Part shown: positions 17,127 through 25,283 of the stretch, piece after piece
Position numbering within the stretch: position 1 is the first letter of the stretch
Layout of the letters: each line of letters begins with the position of its first letter
Source of the DNA: Tissierella sp.
GTDB taxonomy: Bacteria > Bacillota > Clostridia > Tissierellales > Tissierellaceae
Assembly (NCBI GenBank): GCA_012735585.1
Contig: JAAYGX010000044.1
Span: 1-43,674 of the forward strand
DNA: 43,674 nt
Reading direction: 5' to 3'
Translations under genes and position numbers: made by a program
The notes under the pieces: generated by a model
What the model was told of the DNA's origin: nothing
Database searches by the model: none
Seen by the model: the letters and a program-made list of their open reading frames with translations, nothing else

Positions 17127-18668
17127 TTAGTATTTCCATTCTTCATCAGCAATACAGTATTTTTTAATTCGATTAATCAACAAGGTGTGAGTCACATCTA
17201 ACCTTCTTGCAGCTTCTCTAATGCTAGTAGAATTTTTTAATGTGTCTAAAATTATGTTTCTTTCATAACTACCTATAATATCATTTAAGGATGATTGATT
17301 ATTAAGATTTTCACTTCTTTCTAGGTTATAATTAAGCATAATATCCTTTTCCTTAATAAGGTGCTCTGAGGTTAAAGCAATCGCTCTTTCTAGTACATTT
17401 TGTAGTTCCCTAATATTTCCAGGCCAGTTGTAAGAAATCAACTTTTTCATGGCCTTTGGCTCCAATCCTTCAATCGTCTTTCCATACCTTTTGATGTGTT
17501 TTCCAGTGAAATGTTCCACCAATATTGGAATATCATCTTTTCTATCTCTTAGTGGAGGTATATCCACACTAAATATATTGATTCTATAAAGTAAATCCAA
17601 TCTGAACTTATCAGTTCTTATTAACTCATCTATATCTTGATTCGTTGCTGTTATTATTCTTGCATCAATAGGAATTTCTGTATGACTCCCTATTCTTCTG
17701 ACACTTTTCTCCTGTAATACCCTAAGCATTTTACTTTGAAGATGTGGTGGCATCTCACCTATCTCATCCAGAAATATGGTCCCACCTTCCCCTAACTCAA
17801 ATATACCTTTTTTACCTTCTTTTTTACCTCCGGTAAAAGATCCACTTTCATAACCAAATAACTCACTTTCTAAAAGTTGCTCTGGAATAGCGGCACAGTT
17901 AATAGCGATAAAAGGTTTATTAAATCGGCCACTAAGATTGTGTATGGCCCTGGCAAATAACTCCTTACCTGTACCACTCTCACCAGTAATCAACACCGGG
18001 GAATCTGCCAATGAATATAATTTCGCCTGTTCAATTACTTCTTTTAACTTATTGCTTTCCCCTATAATATCGTCAAATGTTATAGGATTATGGTAGTTAT
18101 CTTGATTGATCACTTCATTTAAAGAAAGCATATGGCCCGAGAAAACATTTTCATCACTAAGAATAGGGTGTATATTTAATATATATGATTGATTCCCTAT
18201 AGTAATTTCTTTATTTCTTATTGACTTTAATTTCTCTTCTTTAATAAATTGTTTTAATTTATCATCATTAATAAAGTCTATGATATATCTATTCGTTAAT
18301 TGATTAGAAGTAGTTTTAAATATCCTCTCTGCTACATAATTATTAGCATATTTTATATTGCCCTTTGCACTTAAAACGACCACCCCTTGAGGTATTATAT
18401 CTAAGACTCTTTTCATCTCAATATCACGTTCTTCAAATGCAATTAAATCAATCTCTTCAACACTTTCAATTTCGTCCATTCTTTCCATCTCTTCAAGTAC
18501 ATCTTTCCATAATCCCTGCTCTATTACAGGTACTTTAAGATATATAACATATGTATATACCTCCATAGCTAAAATTCCAATATCATGTTTACGGAGTAGA
18601 CTTAGTATATCATAAGTTATATGGGGTCTATCTATGGCAGTGATTATCTTTATTCTTCGAGTCTTCAT
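17127..18668 (-). CDS. ACT-PAS-AAA+ sigma-54-dependent activator (TyrR-like layout)
   Basis: 513 residues. Residues 1-75 form an ACT-like domain (TRRIKIITAIDRPHITYDIL), so an amino-acid ligand is plausible. Residues about 80-190 are a PAS domain (LDIIPQGVVVLSAKGNIKYAN). Residues 200-435 are the AAA+ domain, with Walker A TGESGTGKELF, Walker B GGTIFLDEIGE and the sigma-54 contact loop reading GSFTGG instead of the consensus GAFTGA. The C-terminus is a Fis-type helix-turn-helix (TSIREAARRLDVTHTLLINR). ATG at 18668 follows AAGGAG by 9-10 nt; the upstream GTG at 18692 precedes the ribosome site and is unlikely. It lies between the two transporter-lyase cassettes and probably controls both. Confidence 0.92.
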   Translation of the reverse strand: MKTRRIKIITAIDRPHITYDILSLLRKHDIGILAMEVYTYVIYLKVPVIEQGLWKDVLEEMERMDEIESVEEIDLIAFEERDIEMKRVLDIIPQGVVVLSAKGNIKYANNYVAERIFKTTSNQLTNRYIIDFINDDKLKQFIKEEKLKSIRNKEITIGNQSYILNIHPILSDENVFSGHMLSLNEVINQDNYHNPITFDDIIGESNKLKEVIEQAKLYSLADSPVLITGESGTGKELFARAIHNLSGRFNKPFIAINCAAIPEQLLESELFGYESGSFTGGKKEGKKGIFELGEGGTIFLDEIGEMPPHLQSKMLRVLQEKSVRRIGSHTEIPIDARIITATNQDIDELIRTDKFRLDLLYRINIFSVDIPPLRDRKDDIPILVEHFTGKHIKRYGKTIEGLEPKAMKKLISYNWPGNIRELQNVLERAIALTSEHLIKEKDIMLNYNLERSENLNNQSSLNDIIGSYERNIILDTLKNSTSIREAARRLDVTHTLLINRIKKYCIADEEWKY

Positions 18669-18694
18669 ACTTTTCTGTCTCCTTCTTTTCACTA

Positions 18695-18712
18695 ATGCAA
18701 TAAATATGCCAA
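18695..18712 (-). promoter_or_regulatory. Sigma-54 promoter (-24/-12) of the activator gene
   Basis: The minus strand reads TTGGCATATTTATTGCAT. The invariant GG (18710-18709) and GC (18698-18697) are exactly 10 nt apart, as required. Transcription would start near 18686, giving a leader of under 20 nt before the activator ATG at 18668 with its ribosome site included. This suggests autoregulation. Confidence 0.75.
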
Positions 18713-18734
18713 AAACACTTTGTGTATTTCACTG

Positions 18735-18813
18735 GGTTTGAAAACATGTCACTTCAGCCCATTAATATGGAATTGGAATGAATTTGTTTCAAACCTATAA
18801 AAGTGACATGTTT
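18735..18813. repeat. Two interlocking inverted repeats upstream of the activator
   Basis: GGTTTGAAA (18735-18743) matches TTTCAAACC (18787-18795) inverted, and AAACATGTCACTT (18742-18754) matches AAGTGACATGTTT (18801-18813) inverted. The arms are in the order 1-2-1'-2', so they are not simply nested. They surround one of the two candidate activator sites. They may be operator half-sites; function unknown. Confidence 0.6.
18775..18790 (+). promoter_or_regulatory. Candidate activator-binding site (GGAA-N8-TTYC), proximal
   Basis: GGAATGAATTTGTTTC lies 63-80 bp upstream of the -24 element of the activator gene. It resembles the sites at 18849, 21964 and 22037. The right half has one mismatch to TTCC. 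Confidence 0.5.
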
Positions 18814-18848
18814 ACAAGAATTGAATATGGCATATTATTAAACCTTGC

Positions 18849-18864
18849 GGACTATATTCGTTCC
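18849..18864 (+). promoter_or_regulatory. Candidate activator-binding site (GGAM-N8-TTCC), distal
   Basis: GGACTATATTCGTTCC; on the minus strand GGAACGAATATAGTCC, closely like GGAACGATAATATTCC at 22037-22052. It lies 74 bp from the proximal site, the same spacing (73 bp) as the pair upstream of cassette 2. The remainder of the 386-bp gap 18669-19054 holds the promoter, the inverted repeats and the terminator repeat described separately. Confidence 0.5.
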
Positions 18865-18981
18865 ACTAATTGAAAAATAAAAGAACCTTGAGATCCTTCT
18901 GATCAGTTCTTAACCTATTCATATCAAATTATATTTTAATTATAGCATATAAATCTAAATTTAAAAGATATATTCCGAAAT

Positions 18982-19042
18982 AAAAAAGTCATCCTGAACG
19001 CAGTGAAGGATTTTAAGATTCTTCACTATCGCTCAGAATGAC
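18982..19042 (-). terminator. Terminator formed by an intact dispersed repeat, after methionine gamma-lyase 2
   Basis: The minus strand reads GTCATTCTGAGCGATAGTGA and onward, forming a long hairpin: outer arms GTCATTCTGA/TCAGGATGAC with one wobble, inner arms AGTGAAG/CTTCACT. TTTTTTATTT follows at once, as in a rho-independent terminator. Degenerate copies lie at 14376-14407 and 23299-23342, so this is a dispersed repeat used as a terminator here. Confidence 0.8.
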
Positions 19043-19054
19043 AAATTAAAATTA

Positions 19055-20254
19055 TTATACTAAAGCATCTAATGCTTGTTTTAAGTCAGCTATGATATCA
19101 TCTGCTGATTCTAAACCTACTGATAATCTTACTAATCCTTCAGCTATACCACTTGCTGCTCTTTCTTCTGGTGTATATGGTGAGTGAGTCATTGTAGCTG
19201 GATGTTGGATTAATGTTTCACAGTCACCTAAGCTTACTGCTAAAGTACATAATTCAACAGTATTCATTAATTTTCTTCCTGCTTCTAATCCACCTTTCAA
19301 TTCAAATGCTATCATTGCACCTGGTGCATCCATTTGTTTTTTAGCTAATTCATATTGTGGGAAGCTTTTTAATCCTGGGTAGTTGATATTCGCTACTGCT
19401 GGATGTGTTTCAAGGAATTCAGCTACTTTTTGTGCATTTGAACAGTGTCTGTCCATTCTTATATTTAGAGTCTTCATTCCTCTGTTGATTAAGAATGCAT
19501 CAAATGGGCTTATAACTGATCCAGTCATATCTTTAATACCAAATAATCTTACTTGTGTTATGAACTCCAATGAACCTGCTGCAAATCCTGCTATAACATC
19601 TCCATGTCCATTTAGATATTTTGTTGCTGAGTGAACTACTACGTCAGCTCCTAATTCTAATGGTCTTTGAATGAACGGAGTACAGAAAGTATTGTCTACT
19701 ACTACAATACATCCTTCATTTTCATGAGCTATTTTTGATACAGCTTCTATATCAGTGATTAATAAGTTTGGATTTGCTGGTGTTTCTAAATATACCAATG
19801 TTGTATTTTCTTTCATTGCAGCTCTTACGTTTTCTGGATTTGATGTATCAACAAATGTTACCTCTACACCAAATTTTTCAATTCCATGGTTAAGGAATGC
19901 AAATGTACAACCATATAGTGTTTTAGCTGCTATTATGTGATCTCCAGCTTTTACATGTGTCCAAATAACTGAAGTTATAGCACCCATTCCTGATCCTGTA
20001 ACTAAACCTGCTTCAGCTCCTTCAAGATTAGCTAATTTTTCTTCTACTTGTGCAGAAGTAGGGTTACCTAATCTTCCGTAAATATATCCACCTTCTTCAA
20101 GGGCAAATCTTCTTCCACCTTGTTCTGCTGAATCAAATATAAATGTTGATGTTTGATATATTGGAGTGGCTAATGCACCATGTTCATTTTTTTCATATCC
20201 TGCATGTATTGCTCTAGTAGAAAAATCCATTTTGTTTAATTTTGCTTTATCCAT
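19055..20254 (-). CDS. mgl: Methionine gamma-lyase, copy 2
   Basis: 399 residues, collinear without gaps with the lyase at 14418 and differing only at scattered positions (for example PTSAQVEEK versus PTCTQVEEK near residue 66). The Tyr/Cys signature [13 protein letters not shown] and PLP lysine SATKYLNGH are kept, so it should be active. Same reaction as copy 1. ATG after AGGAGG with a 7-nt spacer. It is 51 nt after the NhaC-family gene of its cassette and ends at a strong terminator. The third codon positions are more AT-rich than in copy 1, so the duplication is not recent. Confidence 0.93.
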   Translation of the reverse strand: MDKAKLNKMDFSTRAIHAGYEKNEHGALATPIYQTSTFIFDSAEQGGRRFALEEGGYIYGRLGNPTSAQVEEKLANLEGAEAGLVTGSGMGAITSVIWTHVKAGDHIIAAKTLYGCTFAFLNHGIEKFGVEVTFVDTSNPENVRAAMKENTTLVYLETPANPNLLITDIEAVSKIAHENEGCIVVVDNTFCTPFIQRPLELGADVVVHSATKYLNGHGDVIAGFAAGSLEFITQVRLFGIKDMTGSVISPFDAFLINRGMKTLNIRMDRHCSNAQKVAEFLETHPAVANINYPGLKSFPQYELAKKQMDAPGAMIAFELKGGLEAGRKLMNTVELCTLAVSLGDCETLIQHPATMTHSPYTPEERAASGIAEGLVRLSVGLESADDIIADLKQALDALV

Positions 20255-20305
20255 TATATTTCCTCCTAAATTATTATTTTATCTATAATATTAATTTAAT
20301 ATTAA

Positions 20306-21685
20306 CTATTTTGTATTGCCAGCTACTTTACTCATTGGTTTATCATGTTCCCAGTTCCAAGGATCTTTTTTGATCATACCATCTGTATATGGAATAAATA
20401 TTGAAACAATCGCAAAGCCTGCAAGTAATAATTGATACCACAGTAGTGGTATTACATCAATTGGTGATAATGCTCCATTAGTTAATCCTATGGCCATTAA
20501 CACTTGTGCTCCATAAGGAATTAACCCTTGCATAATACATGAGAATGAGTCCAATAATGATGCTGATCTTCTTGGGTCTACTTTATATTCAGTAGAAATT
20601 TCTTTAGCTATTGGTCCATCAATAATGATGGCAACTGTATTGTTTGCTGTAGCCGCATCTGTCAAAGCCACTAATGCAGCAATACCAATTTCTGCTGATT
20701 TTCTTCCTTTAATCATACTTCTAACTTTAGTAAGCAGCCAATCAATACCCCCAGCTTTGTTAACCATGTTAGCAAGGCCACCAATAAGAATTGACAGTAT
20801 AAATATTTCAAACATACCGATGAAACCATTATATATTTCTTGACCGAATTGAAGTAATCCAAAATCAGCATATGCAAGACCAATAATTCCTGATGATAGT
20901 ATTCCTGATGTTAAAACAACAAATACATTAACTCCCATTAAAGCTGTTACTAATACTAAAATATAAGGCAGCATTTTTACAATATTGTATGAGTATTCTT
21001 CAGCTGCAACCACATTAATCGGTTTACCAAAGATTAATAACAATATTACTGTAAGTACTGCCGCTGGTGCAGCCATTAGAATATTCATTCTAAATTTGTC
21101 TTTCATCTCACAATTTTGTGTCCTTGTTGCTGCAATAGTTGTATCAGAGATAACAGACATATTGTCGCCAAACATAGATCCTCCAATAAGAGCAGCTATT
21201 ACTAAAGCTAAACTAAGTCCCGCCCTATCAGCCAAACCTACAGCTATTGGCCCTACAGCAACGATTGTACCTACTGATGTACCAGTTGAAACTGATATAA
21301 AACATGCAATTACAAATATTCCTGCAGTAATAAATTGTGGTGGAATTATTGAAAGCGCAAAGTTAACTGTTGAGTCTACTCCACCCATAGCTCCTGACAC
21401 TCCAGAGAATGCTCCTGCTAAAATATAGATGATACACATTATGATGATATTTTCATCACCACAACCCTTGATGAACGTATCAAATTTCTCATCCATTGTT
21501 CCTTTAAACATTATAAATGCAAATATAATTGCTACTAGTGCTGCAATTGGTGCTGGAAGTTGATAAAATGCCATTTCAACTCCTTGTGATTGAAGTATAA
21601 GACCTGTTCCCATATAAACTGCAATAAAAATCAAAAATGGGAATAATGCCAAACCATTACCTTTTTGTTTGTTTAAATCCTTCAT
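20306..21685 (-). CDS. NhaC-family transporter, copy 2 (probable methionine uptake)
   Basis: 459 residues, the same length as copy 1 and aligned without gaps. The same motifs are seen (GCGDENIIIMCIIYILAGAF, STGTSVGTIVAVGPIAVGLA, GDNMSVISDTTIAATRTQ). Integral membrane protein with about 11-12 hydrophobic segments. First gene of cassette 2, driven by a consensus sigma-54 promoter 86 nt upstream of its ATG. ATG preceded by TAAGGAGGAA. Methionine import is inferred from the lyase partner. Confidence 0.88.
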   Translation of the reverse strand: MKDLNKQKGNGLALFPFLIFIAVYMGTGLILQSQGVEMAFYQLPAPIAALVAIIFAFIMFKGTMDEKFDTFIKGCGDENIIIMCIIYILAGAFSGVSGAMGGVDSTVNFALSIIPPQFITAGIFVIACFISVSTGTSVGTIVAVGPIAVGLADRAGLSLALVIAALIGGSMFGDNMSVISDTTIAATRTQNCEMKDKFRMNILMAAPAAVLTVILLLIFGKPINVVAAEEYSYNIVKMLPYILVLVTALMGVNVFVVLTSGILSSGIIGLAYADFGLLQFGQEIYNGFIGMFEIFILSILIGGLANMVNKAGGIDWLLTKVRSMIKGRKSAEIGIAALVALTDAATANNTVAIIIDGPIAKEISTEYKVDPRRSASLLDSFSCIMQGLIPYGAQVLMAIGLTNGALSPIDVIPLLWYQLLLAGFAIVSIFIPYTDGMIKKDPWNWEHDKPMSKVAGNTK

Positions 21686-21770
21686 TTGTTCCTCCTTAGA
21701 TGTTTTCTTTTGTTGATATCCTTTTCCTTATGATAGAAAAAATTTATCTAAATTATTTCAATTAATATAA

Positions 21771-21788
21771 TTGCAATTTGCGTGCCAA
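21771..21788 (-). promoter_or_regulatory. Consensus sigma-54 promoter of transporter-lyase cassette 2
   Basis: The minus strand reads TTGGCACGCAAATTGCAA, a full match to TTGGCACG-N4-TTGCWW with GG (21786-21785) and GC (21774-21773) 10 nt apart. The predicted start is near 21762, about 77 nt before the transporter ATG. Confidence 0.9.
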
Positions 21789-21963
21789 GTTTTTTGACTC
21801 CATATGAGACTACCAAAAAAGTTGGATTTTCTTATCTTAAACCCTAGGGAATGATTCCAGACCTATTGAAAATACAAGACTCCCCGGCTATATCTTAGAA
21901 TGTTAGGTCAAAAAAATATAGTTTTAAGTATCCCTTTAAAAATGGTTCCTTTTTTAGATGTTT

Positions 21964-21979
21964 GGAATGTTTTCATTCC
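21964..21979 (+). promoter_or_regulatory. Candidate activator-binding site, proximal (cassette 2)
   Basis: GGAATGTTTTCATTCC, a perfect dyad that extends one base each side (TGGAATG...CATTCCA). It lies about 180 bp upstream of the -24 element, within the usual range for enhancer sites of sigma-54 activators. Confidence 0.6.
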
Positions 21980-22036
21980 ATCTCTTTGTGTTTCGACAGA
22001 TTCGATTGGTACAGATGGTGCTTTTTTGTTCCAATC

Positions 22037-22052
22037 GGAATATTATCGTTCC
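22037..22052 (+). promoter_or_regulatory. Candidate activator-binding site, distal (cassette 2)
   Basis: GGAATATTATCGTTCC; the minus strand GGAACGATAATATTCC resembles the site at 18849-18864. It lies 73 bp beyond the proximal site. An overlapping TTCCAATCGGAA dyad precedes it. Apart from these sites and the promoter, the 460-bp gap 21686-22145 shows no gene or further element I can support. Confidence 0.55.
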
Positions 22053-22145
22053 ACAATGGCATAAAAAAGACAAAATTATATAATGATCAAATAATACTTT
22101 TCCAATAGCATCATATATAATATTTATCCTTTTTTCAAAAATAAT

Positions 22146-23252
22146 TTACGCTAGCCTTCCCCTGCCTGAAACTTGAACCTCTTCTACAATTTCTCCCTTA
22201 GATACTAAATATGCTTTATCATATAAATTACATACCGGGCAAATATGATTTGGTATGACCTCTACCCTGTCTCCTATTTGCACTTTATCTCTAAAATTCT
22301 TATTATAGATTATCCCATGTTCATCAAATACACCATCTATATAGATACCATATCCTTTTATATATCCTAGGCCTTTGGTGGTGCATATTCCCTTATTTCT
22401 AGTCTGCATAGTGATGCCCTTAGCTCCTACATCTATAATAACTCTTTCTTCTGTAGGTCTACTGATAATAGTAGCCAAAACAGAGGCAGCACATCTATCA
22501 TAAGTCCCTAGGGCATTACCTTGAGATACATCCATTAATATATAAGTCCCCGGTCTAATTTCAGTAATCCCTTTCATTATAGGAAGGTTATGAGTGGATG
22601 GTGGTGTAGCTCCTATACTTACTACATCAAGTTTAAATCCTAATTCTTCCGCTATATTAGCAAACTTCAGAGTCCTAATCTGACTTTCATTAAATATACT
22701 TCTTAATTCATCTATATCTTTCGCTCCATAGCTATGGCCTTCATGGGAAAATATCCCTTTTAAATTCACATTTTTACATTCTTTAATAAACTTAAGTAAA
22801 GATACAAAATCCTCTTCTTCAATAACACCTGATCTATTTTCCCCTACTTCTATTTCTACAAGGACCTGAGCCTTTTTATCTTCTCCTTCAAATATCCTTT
22901 CTATTTCCTTTACATGGTCAACACAGTCTATTCCAAAGGAAATATCTATGGTTCTTCCAAGGCTTTTGATTCTATTTAGTTTAATATCACCTACGATTTC
23001 ATTGGCTATAAATATGTCATTTATGCCATTTTCAGCCATTGCCTCAGCTTCACCTACTTTTGCTACTGTGATTCCTTTAGCTCCTGCTTCTATCTGTAAT
23101 TTTGCTAAATATGGCATTTTGTGAGTTTTGGTGTGTGGTCGTAGATGAACACTATATTGATTTGAATAATCCTGCATAAATCTTATATTGTTAAGTACCT
23201 GATCCTTATCAATCAATAATGCCGGCGTATCTACTTCTGTGTAGTTTGACAT
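22146..23252 (-). CDS. D-threonine aldolase / D-serine dehydratase-like PLP enzyme
   Basis: 368 residues from the chosen start. Fold-type III PLP protein (alanine-racemase-like barrel) with an N-terminal YTEVDTPALLIDKDQV and the PLP-lysine region LRPHTKTHK (about residues 40-48). The C-terminal metal site His and Cys is in PNHICPVCNLYDKAYLV, as in low-specificity D-threonine aldolase and D-serine dehydratase. It probably acts on a D-beta-hydroxy amino acid; the exact substrate cannot be told. ATG at 23252 follows AGGAGG by 6 nt; the longer frame to 23291 has no ribosome site. The single gene lies between the GntR regulator and the methionine cassettes with large gaps on both sides. Confidence 0.87.
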   Translation of the reverse strand: MSNYTEVDTPALLIDKDQVLNNIRFMQDYSNQYSVHLRPHTKTHKMPYLAKLQIEAGAKGITVAKVGEAEAMAENGINDIFIANEIVGDIKLNRIKSLGRTIDISFGIDCVDHVKEIERIFEGEDKKAQVLVEIEVGENRSGVIEEEDFVSLLKFIKECKNVNLKGIFSHEGHSYGAKDIDELRSIFNESQIRTLKFANIAEELGFKLDVVSIGATPPSTHNLPIMKGITEIRPGTYILMDVSQGNALGTYDRCAASVLATIISRPTEERVIIDVGAKGITMQTRNKGICTTKGLGYIKGYGIYIDGVFDEHGIIYNKNFRDKVQIGDRVEVIPNHICPVCNLYDKAYLVSKGEIVEEVQVSGRGRLA

Positions 23253-23298
23253 CTTATACCTCCTATATATACTTTTCAAATTGTACATCATATTGGAT

Positions 23299-23342
23299 CA
23301 CTGAAGAAGTACCAAGATTCTTCACTATGTTCAGAATAACAG
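23299..23342 (-). repeat. Degenerate copy of the dispersed hairpin repeat
   Basis: The minus strand reads GTTATTCTGAACATAGTGAAGAATCTT, the left arm of the 18982-19042 repeat, followed by a poor right arm (CTTCTTCAGTGATCC). It lies about 45 nt before the start of the D-threonine-aldolase-like gene and so would be in its leader. With the terminator at 23462-23506, this accounts for what can be recognised in the 305-bp gap 23253-23557. Confidence 0.6.
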
Positions 23343-23461
23343 AACAAAGAAAAGGATGCTTTTCAGCGACCTCTATAATACTCTATAGTATACTGATATA
23401 ATATCATAAAAATTGTGGCACTACCTAATTAATTTGAAAATTACAGATGAATTCAGTAAAT

Positions 23462-23506
23462 AAAAAATAAAGGCAGTGAAAAGATCTATTCCTTCCACTA
23501 CCTTTA
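23462..23506 (-). terminator. Rho-independent terminator after the GntR regulator
   Basis: Minus strand: AAAGGTAGTG (23505-23496) pairs with CACTGCCTTT (23478-23469), with one G-T wobble and further imperfect pairing inside. An A then T6 tract (23467-23462) follows. Confidence 0.75.
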
Positions 23507-23557
23507 ACTATACCACTATTCTACTATTATATAGTGCTTCAAAAATCAAACTCATAT

Positions 23558-24172
23558 CTAAAAAGACCGAATATCCTTTTTTAGCATATTTACAGCCTCT
23601 TCTTTATTTCCTGCTTTTATAGCCTTTAAAATCTCTAAATGATTGTTAATCAACTTACTATCCACAACAGAAGACCAATTATTCCAATATAACATGGAGA
23701 AAGTTATCCATTGTTTATCAAGTACTTGTTTTAACATATCATAAAAATATTGATCTCTGTAAGAATATGCTAATTCAATGTGAAAACGGCTGGTCTTTTC
23801 CCAGTACTCTGATGGAGTTGAAAACTCATCCTTATTCATAGTTACAATTTTTTCTTCTATACTTTGAATATCTACCTCTGTTAATTTATCAAAGAATTTT
23901 TCCAAATATGCTGGTTCCATTATTAACCTAAACTGAATAATCTCCTCTAAATACTTATGATCCGCTATTTTTAGTTTGTATCCAAATCTAGGAATACTAT
24001 ATAATATATCATTATTACATAGTCTTACTAAAGCTTCCCTTACAGGAGACCTACTTACACCTAAGCTTTGAACCAGTTCATTTTCAGATATAACTGTACT
24101 TTGATCAAATTTACCTGTTATTATAGAATCTATTATGGTTTCATAAACTTTTTGATTTAAAGTTTTATTCAT
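23558..24172 (-). CDS. GntR-family regulator, FCD (FadR) subclass
   Basis: 204 residues. The N-terminal winged helix-turn-helix (LNQKVYETIIDSIITGKF, ISENELVQSLGVSRSPVREA) is followed by an all-helical FCD ligand domain (EEIIQFRLIMEPAYLE, FHIELAYSYRDQYFYDMLKQ) in which Asp/His residues usually hold a metal and an organic acid. It lies downstream of the two UROD-fold genes in the same direction and is the likely repressor of the liv-dha operon, whose promoter region has TGGTAT/ATACCA sites of GntR type. The ATG at 24172 has a GGTGAG site. The effector is unknown. Confidence 0.9.
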   Translation of the reverse strand: MNKTLNQKVYETIIDSIITGKFDQSTVISENELVQSLGVSRSPVREALVRLCNNDILYSIPRFGYKLKIADHKYLEEIIQFRLIMEPAYLEKFFDKLTEVDIQSIEEKIVTMNKDEFSTPSEYWEKTSRFHIELAYSYRDQYFYDMLKQVLDKQWITFSMLYWNNWSSVVDSKLINNHLEILKAIKAGNKEEAVNMLKKDIRSF

Positions 24173-24215
24173 TTACTCACCACTTCACTTATTAGTAATT
24201 TTAAAGCTTGTCTCA

Positions 24216-24251
24216 AGAGCCTCCTATATAATTCAGCATATAGGAGGCTCT
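24216..24251. other. Strong 14-bp hairpin between UROD-fold gene and gntR
   Basis: AGAGCCTCCTATAT (24216-24229) pairs perfectly with ATATAGGAGGCTCT (24238-24251) over an 8-nt loop. Neither strand has a T-tract after it, so it is not a standard terminator. It could stabilise or process the operon mRNA upstream of gntR, or act weakly as a terminator. Confidence 0.7.
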
Positions 24252-24277
24252 AAAACAAACATATTAATCTCAAATAA

Positions 24278-25282
24278 CTATTTACTTGTATATTCTGATG
24301 CTATTTTTTTAATTAAATTTAATCTCTCTGCAGATATATTTGAATCTACTGTACAGTCAGCTCCTAGTCCTACTCCTGCCGTCCCTGCACCATCTAAGAT
24401 TTTATATATCTCTTTTCTCAATTCATCCTCTGTTCCTTCATAAAGAATAGAACCAGGATTATTATCAAATCCACCTAGCACAGGTTTTCCTTTGAATATT
24501 TTCTTACCTTGTTCTAGATCAATTCCTTCTGTGTAAACAGCCCAGTTAAATACCTTAGCTGGATAATCTGCATACCACTCTAAATTATTTGTATAATTTG
24601 CATATCCACATATATGAATAATTACATTATTTGTAAATTCATTTATATATTCTAATAAAAGTAAATCAAGAGGCTCAACAAGTTGCTTATGCACATCATG
24701 GGTGAAGCTTTCATCTTGAACAGATTGTACACTGTAATAAATTCCATCAACTGAAGTTTCATCAAAAATCCTTTTGATTAGAATTTTAATATCTGCCGCT
24801 ATATTTTTTGCTGCTTGTATCATTACATCCTTATCTTCTTTAAATAATCTTACAAACTTAGTAAAATCCTCATCATACTCTTCGAATCGAAGTCTTATAT
24901 ATTGTAAAGGGGAGAAGATATTGTAATATTTATGAACACCATCTCCAGCATGATCACAAATATCCTTAACAAATTCCACTTGTTTTGTTATCCATTCATG
25001 ATCTGCACCTACACTTTGTACTTCTTTTAGATCATCTATTGTCTCTATCAACTTGCTTGAAACAGAAGGATGACCGAAGAATCCATCGGACATTATTTTA
25101 ATAAAATCAGGTTTCACTTCATCTATATATTTTTTTTGTTCTCTTACTATAGTGTCAAATACTTGCTTGTTATGATAATTATAGTGATCATGAAAAGAAA
25201 CAAAGTGATACCAAAAAGCAGTAGGAATCCTCTCTGGTGTTTTATTGTCTAAAAAAACGTTCATTACATTTTTTCTGTCCAT
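24278..25282 (-). CDS. UROD-fold, zinc-methyltransferase-like protein 2
   Basis: 334 residues, a uroporphyrinogen decarboxylase-family barrel. It has the H-x-C...C pattern (H223, C225 in IIHICGYANY; C310 in LGADCTVDS) that binds zinc in the MtaA/MtbA corrinoid:thiol methyltransferases. The tetrapyrrole-binding arginines near the N-terminus of true HemE are not seen, so haem synthesis is unlikely. A methyl or alkyl transfer to a thiol is the best guess. Sister of the upstream gene, to which it is clearly similar (GGFDNNPG, KVFNWAVYTEG). ATG at 25282 lies one base after the upstream stop codon; AGGGAG is 9 nt before it. Last structural gene of the liv-dha operon. Confidence 0.8.
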   Translation of the reverse strand: MDRKNVMNVFLDNKTPERIPTAFWYHFVSFHDHYNYHNKQVFDTIVREQKKYIDEVKPDFIKIMSDGFFGHPSVSSKLIETIDDLKEVQSVGADHEWITKQVEFVKDICDHAGDGVHKYYNIFSPLQYIRLRFEEYDEDFTKFVRLFKEDKDVMIQAAKNIAADIKILIKRIFDETSVDGIYYSVQSVQDESFTHDVHKQLVEPLDLLLLEYINEFTNNVIIHICGYANYTNNLEWYADYPAKVFNWAVYTEGIDLEQGKKIFKGKPVLGGFDNNPGSILYEGTEDELRKEIYKILDGAGTAGVGLGADCTVDSNISAERLNLIKKIASEYTSK

Positions 25283-25283
25283 A

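Noticed and set aside
21841-21859. GGAATGATTCC palindrome as a fifth activator site
   Set aside because: The half-site spacing is 3 nt rather than 8 nt, so it does not fit the other four sites.
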